A DNA stretch of 46,469 nt, taken from contig JANNHP010000242.1 in assembly GCA_031404455.1 (NCBI GenBank), forward strand, positions 1 through 46,469. The letters run 5' to 3'. Made by a program: the position numbers and the translations under genes. Position 1 is the stretch's first letter. Every line of letters begins with the position of its first letter. This document shows, piece after piece, positions 40,151-46,469 of the stretch. A model generated the notes under the pieces. The model did no database searches and was not told the origin of the DNA. It was given only the letters and a program-made list of their open reading frames with translations. This stretch comes from JANNHP01 sp031404455 (GTDB lineage: Bacteria > Planctomycetota > JAJSAM01 > JAJVHW01).

Positions 40151-41819
40151 ACTCGTCGAGTTCGAGGCGTCGGGTCTCTCCTGGCGAGCCGAGTCGGCGC
40201 CCTCCGAGACGATCCGCCGCGAGATCTCCGATCGCCTCATGTCGATCGAGACGCTCGCCGGCGTGGAGGTGCTGAAGCGCAACCTCGTGCGCACCGTGCT
40301 GCGCGTCCCGCTCGCCTCGGGCGGACGCGTCATCGTGAAGCGCTACGCGGTCCGGGGTCTGCGCGACTGGATCAAGTACACGTTCGTCCCGTCGCGGGCG
40401 AAGGCCGAGTGGGTGACGGGGCGGGCGCTCCACGAGGCGGGCATCCCGACCGCGGTCCCGCTCGCGATGGCGGAGAGGCGCGGGTTCGTCCTCTCCGACG
40501 CGGCGCTCGTCACGCGCGAGATCGTGGACTCCGTCCACCTGAACGCCTACGTCGCCGCGCACCTCGGCGGACCCGACGACCCGCGGCGCGCGGCGCTCTA
40601 CGACGACCTCGCGCGAATCGTTCGGCGGATGCACGACGCCGGCTTCGTCCACAACGACCTGCACGGCGGCAACGTCCTCGTGAACGGGCCGCCGGAGGCG
40701 CCGCGGCTCTTCGTCATCGATCTGCACTCCGTGAGCCGGAGCAGCCGGCCGTCCGAGGGCGCGCGGTGGTTCGACCTCGCGAAGCTCCTGCACTCGATGA
40801 TGAGCTGTTCCACCGCCGCCGAGCGCGAGCGCCTGTGCCGCGTGTACGAGGAGACGGGCGGCCCGTCGGGCACTCGCGTGACGGACCTGCTCTCGTGCGA
40901 CGCCCTCTCCGCCGAGCTCGAGCCGCAGCTCGCGCGGATGGAGCGCGCGCGCGCGAAGAGCCGCACGGCGCGCGCGATGACGCGGTCGTCGAAGTTCGAC
41001 GTGTCCCGCGCGGACGGCTTCATCGTCCACCGCCTGCGAACGGTGCCGCCGGAGTTGCTCGCGCCGCTCCTCGCCGCGCACCGTTCGACGCTCTCGCGGC
41101 GCGGACCGGGCGTGCTGAAGGACGCGAATCGTTCCGCGCTGACGCGGCAGACGCTCGCTGTCGCGGGAGTCGCGCGCAGCGTGATCGTGAAGGAGTTCCG
41201 CTGCGGTTCCGTCACCGAGCGGCTGAAGAACACGGTCCGGCGCTCGCGCGCCGTCGCCTCGTGGCTGGCGGGGAACGGCCTCCTCGTGCGTCGCTTCGGA
41301 GCCGCGGAACCGCTGGCGCTCGTGCTGCGCGGGCGCGGCGTCGCGCAGCGCGAGGCCTACGTCGTGATGGAGGATCTCGGCGAGGACGCGCGCGCCGACC
41401 TCGTGGCGCTCGCACGGTTCGCGGGCGATCTCGGCCCCGCCGCGCGCCACGAGAAGCGCGCGATGGTGCTCGCGGTGGCCCGCCTCTTCCGCGAACTGCA
41501 CGCCGCCGGCGTCTACCACGGCGATCTCAAGGCGGTGAACCTGTTCGTGCAGAGATCCTCCGCGGGTCCGCGCGTGGTCCTCGCCGACTACGACCGAGTC
41601 GTGTTCGACCGCACGGTCTCGGCGCGGCGCCGCGTGAAGAACCTCGCCCAGCTCTCCGCGAGCGTCGCCGTCTGCATCTCGCTCACGGACCGCCTGCGCT
41701 TCTTCCGCGAGTACGCCGCGGACGATCCGGAGCGACTCGCCGCGTGGCAGAACTGGTTCCGCCGGGTGACTGAAGAGTGCCGCCGGAAGATCGTGGTGCG
41801 CATGGAGCCCATCGAGTGA
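40140..41819 (+). CDS. Tandem-domain LPS kinase-like protein
   Basis: The 559-residue protein contains two complete kinase-fold domains of the Kdo kinase/WaaP type. Domain 1 (1 to about 275) has Lys67, the catalytic H-N-D-L-H-G-G-N (171-178) and the D-L-H metal Asp (194). Domain 2 (about 295-559) has Lys351, H-G-D-L-K-A-V-N (460-467) and A-D-Y-D (482-485). Usual members have one domain of about 250 residues. Both active sites look intact, so one protein might phosphorylate two positions. ATG at 40140 overlaps the GT2 gene by 11 bases. Confidence 0.88.
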   Translation: MRAELVEFEASGLSWRAESAPSETIRREISDRLMSIETLAGVEVLKRNLVRTVLRVPLASGGRVIVKRYAVRGLRDWIKYTFVPSRAKAEWVTGRALHEAGIPTAVPLAMAERRGFVLSDAALVTREIVDSVHLNAYVAAHLGGPDDPRRAALYDDLARIVRRMHDAGFVHNDLHGGNVLVNGPPEAPRLFVIDLHSVSRSSRPSEGARWFDLAKLLHSMMSCSTAAERERLCRVYEETGGPSGTRVTDLLSCDALSAELEPQLARMERARAKSRTARAMTRSSKFDVSRADGFIVHRLRTVPPELLAPLLAAHRSTLSRRGPGVLKDANRSALTRQTLAVAGVARSVIVKEFRCGSVTERLKNTVRRSRAVASWLAGNGLLVRRFGAAEPLALVLRGRGVAQREAYVVMEDLGEDARADLVALARFAGDLGPAARHEKRAMVLAVARLFRELHAAGVYHGDLKAVNLFVQRSSAGPRVVLADYDRVVFDRTVSARRRVKNLAQLSASVAVCISLTDRLRFFREYAADDPERLAAWQNWFRRVTEECRRKIVVRMEPIE

Positions 41820-41823
41820 ACTA

Positions 41824-41909
41824 AGCCCCCATGTGCCGCCCCGACTCCGCGCCCGGACGAAGTGCGTCGTCGCCGCGTTCGCGCGAGGCCGCGGCGGCAC
41901 ACGGGGGCT
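41824..41909. repeat. Inverted repeat, family D (17 bp arms)
   Basis: AGCCCCCATGTGCCGCC at 41824-41840 is repeated in inverted form at 41893-41909 with one mismatch, around a 52-base GC-rich spacer. It lies five bases after the tandem-kinase stop and four bases before the GT4 start, filling the intergenic space. A REP-like mobile repeat is likely; it could also form a stem that affects expression of the GT4 gene. Confidence 0.65.
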
Positions 41910-41913
41910 GAAC

Positions 41914-43056
41914 GTGCGGATCCTCCACCTGTTCGCGAACTGGAAGTGGACCGGCCCCGCCGAGCCGGCGGTGGCGCTCGTCGCGGCGCTCGCGGCGCGC
42001 GGGCACGACGTCCACTTCGCCTGCGGACGCGAGGTGGGGACTCTTCCCAACGAGGTGGCGAACGAGGCGCGCGCGCGCGGGCTCGCGCCGATCCTCGACC
42101 TGCACCTCGGCAAGCACCGCCACCCGATCTACGACCGCATGGACCGCCGCGCGCTCCGCATCCTCCTGCGCAAGCTGAAGCCCGATCTCGTCCACTGCCA
42201 CCTGCCGAACGACCAGCGCATCGCGACCGGCGCCTCCGAGGGACTCGGCATCCCGATCGTCCGTTCGATCTACGACGGCGACCCGCCGCCGGTGGACAAG
42301 GACCATCGCGCGCAGATCGACGGCGCCTCAGGCGTGATCGTGATCAGCGACCGCATGCGCGACGCGGTGGTGTCGCGGTTCGGTGTCGCGCCCGGGCGCT
42401 GCGTCGCGATCGACGGTGCCGTCGACCTCAAACGATTCAACCCGAAGGCGAAGGGGCTTCCCGGTCTCAGGTCGGAGTTCGGCCTCGCGAAGGATGACTT
42501 CGTCGTGGGGATCGTGGCGCGGATGCAGAAGCACCGGCGCTTCGAGATCTTCTTCGAGGCGATGACGAAGGCCGCGGCGGCGGTGCCGAACCTGAAGATC
42601 CTCCTCGTCGGGCGCGGCACTTGGATGGAGGAGGTCGCGGTCAAGCCCGCGGCGCGGCGCGAGCTCGTGGGCAAGGCGATCTTCACGGGCTACCGTCGCG
42701 GCGCCGAGTACGTGGCGACGATCGCGTGCATGAGCGTGAAGGTGTACCTGACGCCCGGTTCCGACGGCTCGTGCCGCGCGGTGCGCGAAGCGATGGCGAT
42801 GGGCGTCCCGATCGTCGCGGCGAAGCGCGGGCACCTCGTCGACCTCGTCGAGGACGGCGTCACCGGCCTGCTCGTCGACGACGACGCGGACCAGCTCTCG
42901 GCGGCGCTCGTCCGCCTCGCCACGAATCCGGCCGATCGGATGCAGATGTCGGAAGCGAGCTCGAAGAAGGCCCAGCGCCGGTTCGGGCTCCCGCTCCAGG
43001 CGAAGAACGTCGAGGCCTTCTACACGCAGGTCAAGGCGGCGGGCCCGTCGGCCTGA
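41914..43056 (+). CDS. Glycosyltransferase family 4
   Basis: The 380-residue GT-B protein has an N-terminal donor-acceptor lobe (I-L-H-L-F-A-N-W-K-W-T-G-P-A, L-V-H-C-H-L-P-N) and a C-terminal nucleotide-sugar lobe with V-G-I-V-A-R-M-Q-K-H-R-R, L-L-V-G-R-G, and the E-A-M-A-M-G-V-P-I-V-A signature. It probably adds a sugar to LPS or another surface glycan, like its neighbours. The GTG at 41914 lies just after an inverted repeat. It is convergent with the GT39 gene, with 22 bases between stops. Confidence 0.9.
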   Translation: MRILHLFANWKWTGPAEPAVALVAALAARGHDVHFACGREVGTLPNEVANEARARGLAPILDLHLGKHRHPIYDRMDRRALRILLRKLKPDLVHCHLPNDQRIATGASEGLGIPIVRSIYDGDPPPVDKDHRAQIDGASGVIVISDRMRDAVVSRFGVAPGRCVAIDGAVDLKRFNPKAKGLPGLRSEFGLAKDDFVVGIVARMQKHRRFEIFFEAMTKAAAAVPNLKILLVGRGTWMEEVAVKPAARRELVGKAIFTGYRRGAEYVATIACMSVKVYLTPGSDGSCRAVREAMAMGVPIVAAKRGHLVDLVEDGVTGLLVDDDADQLSAALVRLATNPADRMQMSEASSKKAQRRFGLPLQAKNVEAFYTQVKAAGPSA

Positions 43057-43078
43057 ACGGCGCGGGCGGGTCCGCGGC

Positions 43079-44815
43079 TCAGCGCGCCCCGGCGGCGCCG
43101 TTGCCGAGCAGCACGAGGTCGGGGTTGCGGCGGCGCGCGACGCGGAGGATCTCCACGGCACCGGTCACCTCGCCGTACTTCTTCGTCTGGTTTGCGTCCG
43201 TGACGACGTAGCGGGCCGACGTCGCGCCGCCCGCGAGGAACTCGCGGGCCCGCTTCGCGCTGGTCGTCTCGGGCACGGCGTCCCGGAGCAGCGTCCAGTT
43301 GACGGCGTACTGCAGGCCGCCGTCGGTGCCGAGGCGCAGGAGCGGCGCGTCGCCGATCGCCCTGCGGACCGACGCGAGGAAGGCACGCGGCGACTCGTCG
43401 GCGTCCCTCGACGGCCAGAGCACCGTCGCGTCGATCAACTGGAACGCCGCCGCCGCGGCGAGCAGTCCGGCGCCCGCGCGCAGCGCCGTCCGGGCCCGCC
43501 ACGCCACGATCCCGCCGCATGCCATCGTTCCGGCGAGCGCCGCGGCGAGCACGATGCTGCCCGTCGGGAACCCCGCGCGCAGGAGGTCGTACCTGTCGCC
43601 GAACTGCGCGACCTTCCCGCTCCCGCCTGAGGTGAGCCGCGCGACGATCGTCCGGTCGATCCCCGTGACGACGATCACCGCCGCGACGACGACCGCGCAT
43701 CCGGCGACGATCGCGCCCGCCGCGAAGATTCGTCGTGGCCAGTTCGTCGCGGCCTCGCGCAGGGCGGACGGCGATTCGGCGACATCGCGGAGGAGGCGCG
43801 CGACGAGCAGCGCCGCCGCGGGGTGCAGCGGGATCATGTAGAGGTCGCGCTTCGCCACCGAGAACGAGAAGAGGACCCACGGCGCGACGAGCCACGCGAC
43901 GAGCAACCGGTTGGAGCGCCGCTCGCCGTCGCGTCCGCGGGCGAGCGCCGCGTGGACCGCGGCGGGCACGAAGATCATCCACGGGAGCAGGTGGACCGGG
44001 ACGTTCCAGAGGTAGTAGTGCCAGGGCTGCTGCTTGTCGATGTCGCCCGCGGCGTGTGCGATCGCGTGCCCGCGGACGAGGTCGTCCACGTACTGCCATC
44101 CGGCGCTCTGCGCCGCGGCGTACGCCCAGATCGCGCCGGGGAGGACCGTGAGCGCGGCGCCCCACGCGAGGCGCGGCGTGAGGATCTCGCGCGGCGCCGT
44201 CCAGAGCAGGAAGACGAGGATCGTGATTCCGGGAATCGCGGGCGCCGGCGGGCCCTTCACCAGGATGCCCGCGCCGACGGCCAGGAAGCCGAGCGCCGTC
44301 CAGAGGTTCCGCGACGCGCGCTCCTCGCGGGGAGTCTCGTCGGCGCGCACGTAGCAGTAGAGGGCCGACGTGATGATCGCCGTCAGGAAGGCGTCGAGGT
44401 GGGCCATGCGCGACGCCCAACTGAAGAGATCGGTCGTGGCGAGGATCCCCGCCGCCGCCAGTCCCGCGGCCGTGCCGTACCACCGGCGGCCGAGGAGGAA
44501 CGTCAACATCACGGTGAAGGCGCCGCCGAGGATCGACGGCAGACGCGCTGCGAGCGGCAGGTCGATGCCGAGGAACCGGTGGGGCGCGCCCGCGAGCCAG
44601 AAGAAGAGCGGAGGCTTGTCCGGATACACCTCGCCGTTCAGGTGCGGGACCAAGTGGTCGTGTCCCTCCGCCGTCAGCACGCGCGCGACCTCCGCGTAGC
44701 GGTGCTCGCCCGTCGTCCAGAGGCCGCGCTCCGTCGCGCCGGCGAAGAAGAAGAGGCTCGCCGCCAGGAAGACGAGGAGCGGGGCGAGGGCGGGGAGTGC
44801 GCGCGGGGTCGTCAT
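43079..44815 (-). CDS. Membrane glycosyltransferase family 39, ArnT-like
   Basis: The 578-residue polytopic protein has the N-terminal loop W-T-T-G-E-H-R-Y-A-E-V-A (the family D-E replaced by G-E, which is also common in bacterial members) and D-K-P-P-L-F-F-W-L, followed by about 12 hydrophobic helices and a C-terminal soluble domain. ArnT-type enzymes transfer aminoarabinose or other sugars from polyprenyl phosphate onto lipid A or proteins in the periplasm. Substrate is uncertain. Confidence 0.87.
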   Translation of the reverse strand: MTTPRALPALAPLLVFLAASLFFFAGATERGLWTTGEHRYAEVARVLTAEGHDHLVPHLNGEVYPDKPPLFFWLAGAPHRFLGIDLPLAARLPSILGGAFTVMLTFLLGRRWYGTAAGLAAAGILATTDLFSWASRMAHLDAFLTAIITSALYCYVRADETPREERASRNLWTALGFLAVGAGILVKGPPAPAIPGITILVFLLWTAPREILTPRLAWGAALTVLPGAIWAYAAAQSAGWQYVDDLVRGHAIAHAAGDIDKQQPWHYYLWNVPVHLLPWMIFVPAAVHAALARGRDGERRSNRLLVAWLVAPWVLFSFSVAKRDLYMIPLHPAAALLVARLLRDVAESPSALREAATNWPRRIFAAGAIVAGCAVVVAAVIVVTGIDRTIVARLTSGGSGKVAQFGDRYDLLRAGFPTGSIVLAAALAGTMACGGIVAWRARTALRAGAGLLAAAAAFQLIDATVLWPSRDADESPRAFLASVRRAIGDAPLLRLGTDGGLQYAVNWTLLRDAVPETTSAKRAREFLAGGATSARYVVTDANQTKKYGEVTGAVEILRVARRRNPDLVLLGNGAAGAR

Positions 44816-44894
44816 CCGGTCCTTCCGGCCGTGAATCGGAAGGGACGCGGATGCTACTCCGCGTCCCTCGGATGATGGCGATGCGCCGAGCGCG

Positions 44895-46178
44895 CTACTT
44901 CTTCTTGTCCTTGCCGCCCTTGCCCTTGTCCGCGCCGTCCTCAGAGCCGTCGTTGTTCTTGTCCTTGCCGCGCTGCACGACGAACTCCTCCTTCAGGATC
45001 TCGCCCTTGGCGGTCGTCAGCAGCAGGTTGAGGATGAGCGGCTTCTCGTCGGGCGTCTCGAACTCGAGGATCGCGCAGGTCTTGCCGGCCTTGTTCTTCT
45101 CGGTGCGCAGGCGGCCGTCCTTGTCGCCGTCGTCCACTCGGATCGGCGCGCCCTTCTTGTCGCCGACGTACCACTCGAGCTCGACCTTGCGGACGTCGGC
45201 GCGCTCGATCTCGACGCGCAGGCGGTGGAACCCGGCCCGGGCGACGAAGGGCTTGCCCGCGGGCGGCAGATCCTCGCGCTCCTTCGTCGGGAACTCGTCG
45301 GTCTTCGCCTTCTTCGTGCGCCAGACGAGGAGCTTCACGTTGCCGCCCGGCCAGAGGACGCCGCCTTCGTCGCCCTGCGCCGGCGGGGTCGTTGCCGGGG
45401 GCGTCGTCGTCGGGGGCGTCGCGGGAGCCGTGGGCGGGACCGGTGTCGCAGGCACCGGAACGACCGGCGGCTTCGTCCCGCCGCCAGGGGAACCCGGAGG
45501 CGCCTCGCCCGTCAGCACGACGGACAGGTCGCCGACGACCTTCGGGTAGCGCTCGAGGCGGGCGCGCAGATGCGCCGTCGCGCCGACCATCTTCGAGTCG
45601 GACTTCGCAGGCGCCGTGTAGCGGAACACCGTGGCCGCGATCTGCTCGACCGACCCGACGCCCTCGCTGGTGATGACGATCTTCTGATCCTTCACTGCGG
45701 CGGAGGTTCCGTCGGTGCGCACGCCGCGCACCTCGATGTCGAGCGACTTGCCGAGCTCGAGCGACGTCGCTGCGGCGACGAGCGCGAGGCGCTCGAACGG
45801 GCGCCGCGGCAGCACCTGGAGCGCCGCCTCGCCCTTCACGTCGGGGTTCTGCTTCAGCCACGCGCGCAGCGTCGCGCCGGTCGTCTGCTCGACGGTCGCC
45901 GGCGGGATGAAGCGGTACTTGTACGGGGCCTCGACGAGGACGAACTCGCCCTCGGTCGCCGACACCTCGACCTTTTTGTCGCCGAACCCGACGCGCGCGC
46001 CCGCGGCGTCCTGGCCCACGATCTGGACGTCGACTCCGGGATCGCCGGCCTCGACGCTCACCGTGTCCTTCGGCGGCTCGACGAGGATCCGCACGGCCTC
46101 GCCCGCCATCGCGGGGACCGCGAGAGCCGCGAGGGCCGCGATCGCGAGTGTCCGCGTGGCCTTCGAGAGTGTCCTCAT
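44895..46178 (-). CDS. Secreted beta-rich protein with Pro/Thr linker and Lys-rich tail, unknown function
   Basis: The 427-residue protein has a signal peptide (about 1-25, ending A-M-A-G). Two Ig-like beta segments are visible (V-R-I-L-V-E-P-P-K-D, V-E-V-S-A-T-E-G, and later S-L-D-I-E-V-R-G-V). They are followed by a Pro/Thr/Gly linker (about 240-270), a C-terminal beta domain (K-L-L-V-W-R-T-K-K), and a charged tail ending in K-D-K-K-K. No family recognised. A surface or periplasmic role is inferred. Confidence 0.68.
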   Translation of the reverse strand: MRTLSKATRTLAIAALAALAVPAMAGEAVRILVEPPKDTVSVEAGDPGVDVQIVGQDAAGARVGFGDKKVEVSATEGEFVLVEAPYKYRFIPPATVEQTTGATLRAWLKQNPDVKGEAALQVLPRRPFERLALVAAATSLELGKSLDIEVRGVRTDGTSAAVKDQKIVITSEGVGSVEQIAATVFRYTAPAKSDSKMVGATAHLRARLERYPKVVGDLSVVLTGEAPPGSPGGGTKPPVVPVPATPVPPTAPATPPTTTPPATTPPAQGDEGGVLWPGGNVKLLVWRTKKAKTDEFPTKEREDLPPAGKPFVARAGFHRLRVEIERADVRKVELEWYVGDKKGAPIRVDDGDKDGRLRTEKNKAGKTCAILEFETPDEKPLILNLLLTTAKGEILKEEFVVQRGKDKNNDGSEDGADKGKGGKDKKK

Positions 46179-46218
46179 GTGTCGTCTCCTTCAGGCGTCC
46201 CCGAGTTCGAGCTCATGC

Positions 46219-46449
46219 TCAACTGAACGGCCAGAGCTTGCGTCTTCTTTCGACCTTCCGCAATGCCCGTGCCTCGGAGCGCGAGAGTCCGCCCGGGTTG
46301 GCGCGCACCTTGTACTTGAGGACGCCGGACCGGTCGATCCGTCCGAGGGCGCCGCTCGTGGGTGGCCGCGAACAGCTCAAGTTCCGCGACCGCAACCACA
46401 CCCCGGAGTTCGTCTTCGGCGTGAACGAGAACTGGCCGGAGGTGGGCAA
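46219..46449 (-). CDS. Possible truncated C-terminal coding fragment, or broken gene
   Basis: A 76-residue frame opens at TTG 46449, just after a stop codon. Its second half (about residues 41-76: S-G-V-L-K-Y-K-V-R-A-N-P-G-G-L-S, then R-K-L-W-P-F-S before TGA) has codon use like real genes here and looks like the end of a longer protein. The first half does not. Family not recognised. It sits upstream of the secreted protein at 44895-46178 on the same strand. Confidence 0.35.
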   Translation of the reverse strand: MPTSGQFSFTPKTNSGVWLRSRNLSCSRPPTSGALGRIDRSGVLKYKVRANPGGLSRSEARALRKVERRRKLWPFS

Positions 46450-46469
46450 CTACACCGTCGAGACCGGCC
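46358..46469 (+). CDS. Possible MacB-like permease fragment, partial at the window end
   Basis: From about 46358 the plus frame reads G-R-E-Q-L-K-F-R-D-R-N-H-T-P-E-F-V-F-G-V and then N-E-N-W-P-E-V-G-N-Y-T-V-E-T-G. The pattern resembles the periplasmic core of MacB/FtsX-type ABC permeases, where a 'V-x-G-V ... G-R' segment is typical. Codon use is normal for the window. No membrane helix or plausible start lies upstream, so it is an internal fragment at or near a break. Confidence 0.35.
   Translation, partial: MGGREQLKFRDRNHTPEFVFGVNENWPEVGNYTVETG

Noticed and set aside
1..46469. CRISPR array, tRNA, rRNA or transposase gene
   Set aside because: No regular short direct repeats with spacers, no tRNA-like T-loop/CCA context and no transposase or integrase motifs were seen. 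The repeats present are REP-like inverted pairs.

Overview
The window is high-GC DNA (third codon positions almost all G or C) with dense, strongly co-oriented gene blocks, frequent GTG and TTG starts, and many 4-base start/stop overlaps. Two partial reading frames touch the window ends. LPS/core-type sugar and kinase enzymes, MurJ, a Ser/Thr kinase with an FHA partner, a TIGR03790-type secreted protein, PQQ-type propellers and several inverted-repeat families suggest a Gram-negative-type bacterium, most like Planctomycetota or a neighbouring lineage. This placement is inference from gene content; no rRNA or tRNA gene is visible.

Layout. 1-2455: end of a GND-repeat protein, a REP-like inverted repeat, thyA-folA, and a small membrane protein. 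2466-6050 (minus): VWA/HEAT protein, queC, queE and a HAD phosphatase, all overlapping by 4 bases. 6120-7507: two small envelope proteins. 7583-13896 (minus): a TPR-like secreted protein flanked by REP-like direct repeats, a TIGR03790-family protein, and a translationally coupled pair of CDP-alcohol phosphatidyltransferase and a Thr-nucleophile alkaline-phosphatase-superfamily enzyme. 14033-15511: one secreted unknown. 15688-22339 (minus): a five-gene MglA/roadblock/DUF4388 operon. 22530-27976: CMD-like protein, an HTH/zinc-finger membrane protein, and divergently a large receptor-like Ser/Thr kinase coupled to an FHA protein. 28055-31558: degenerate pyrophosphatase-like protein, murJ, ECF sigma and anti-sigma factor. 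31599-33903: a DsbD-type reductase whose reading frame has one apparent frameshift and one in-frame UGA exactly at the first Cys position of the thioredoxin CxxC motif. 34038-44815: cyclophilin, heptosyltransferase-type GT9, a large secreted protein, KdkA-like kinase, GT2, a tandem-domain LPS-kinase-like protein, GT4 and an ArnT-like GT39. 44895 to the end: a secreted unknown and an apparently broken end region.

The two most interesting systems are these. (1) The MglA operon at 15688-22339 has a small GTPase very close to Myxococcus MglA but carrying a long Pro/Ala linker and a C-terminal membrane anchor. It sits with three roadblock proteins (one TPR-fused) and a DUF4388-TPR-transmembrane-PEGA-propeller protein. 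I infer a membrane-tethered polarity or surface-signalling module. (2) The DsbD homologue at 31599-33903 is a candidate selenoprotein (U-V-N-C redox motif) with a 9-bp stem-loop 14 nt after the UGA. A standard gene caller would split it into two genes.

At least four unrelated inverted-repeat families (cores GGGGACGGTCCT, GGGGCGGAC, a perfect 32-bp inverted repeat, and a 17-bp inverted repeat) occupy nearly all of the larger intergenic spaces. No gene-free stretch exceeds 300 bases. No CRISPR array, tRNA, rRNA, insertion sequence or origin was seen.
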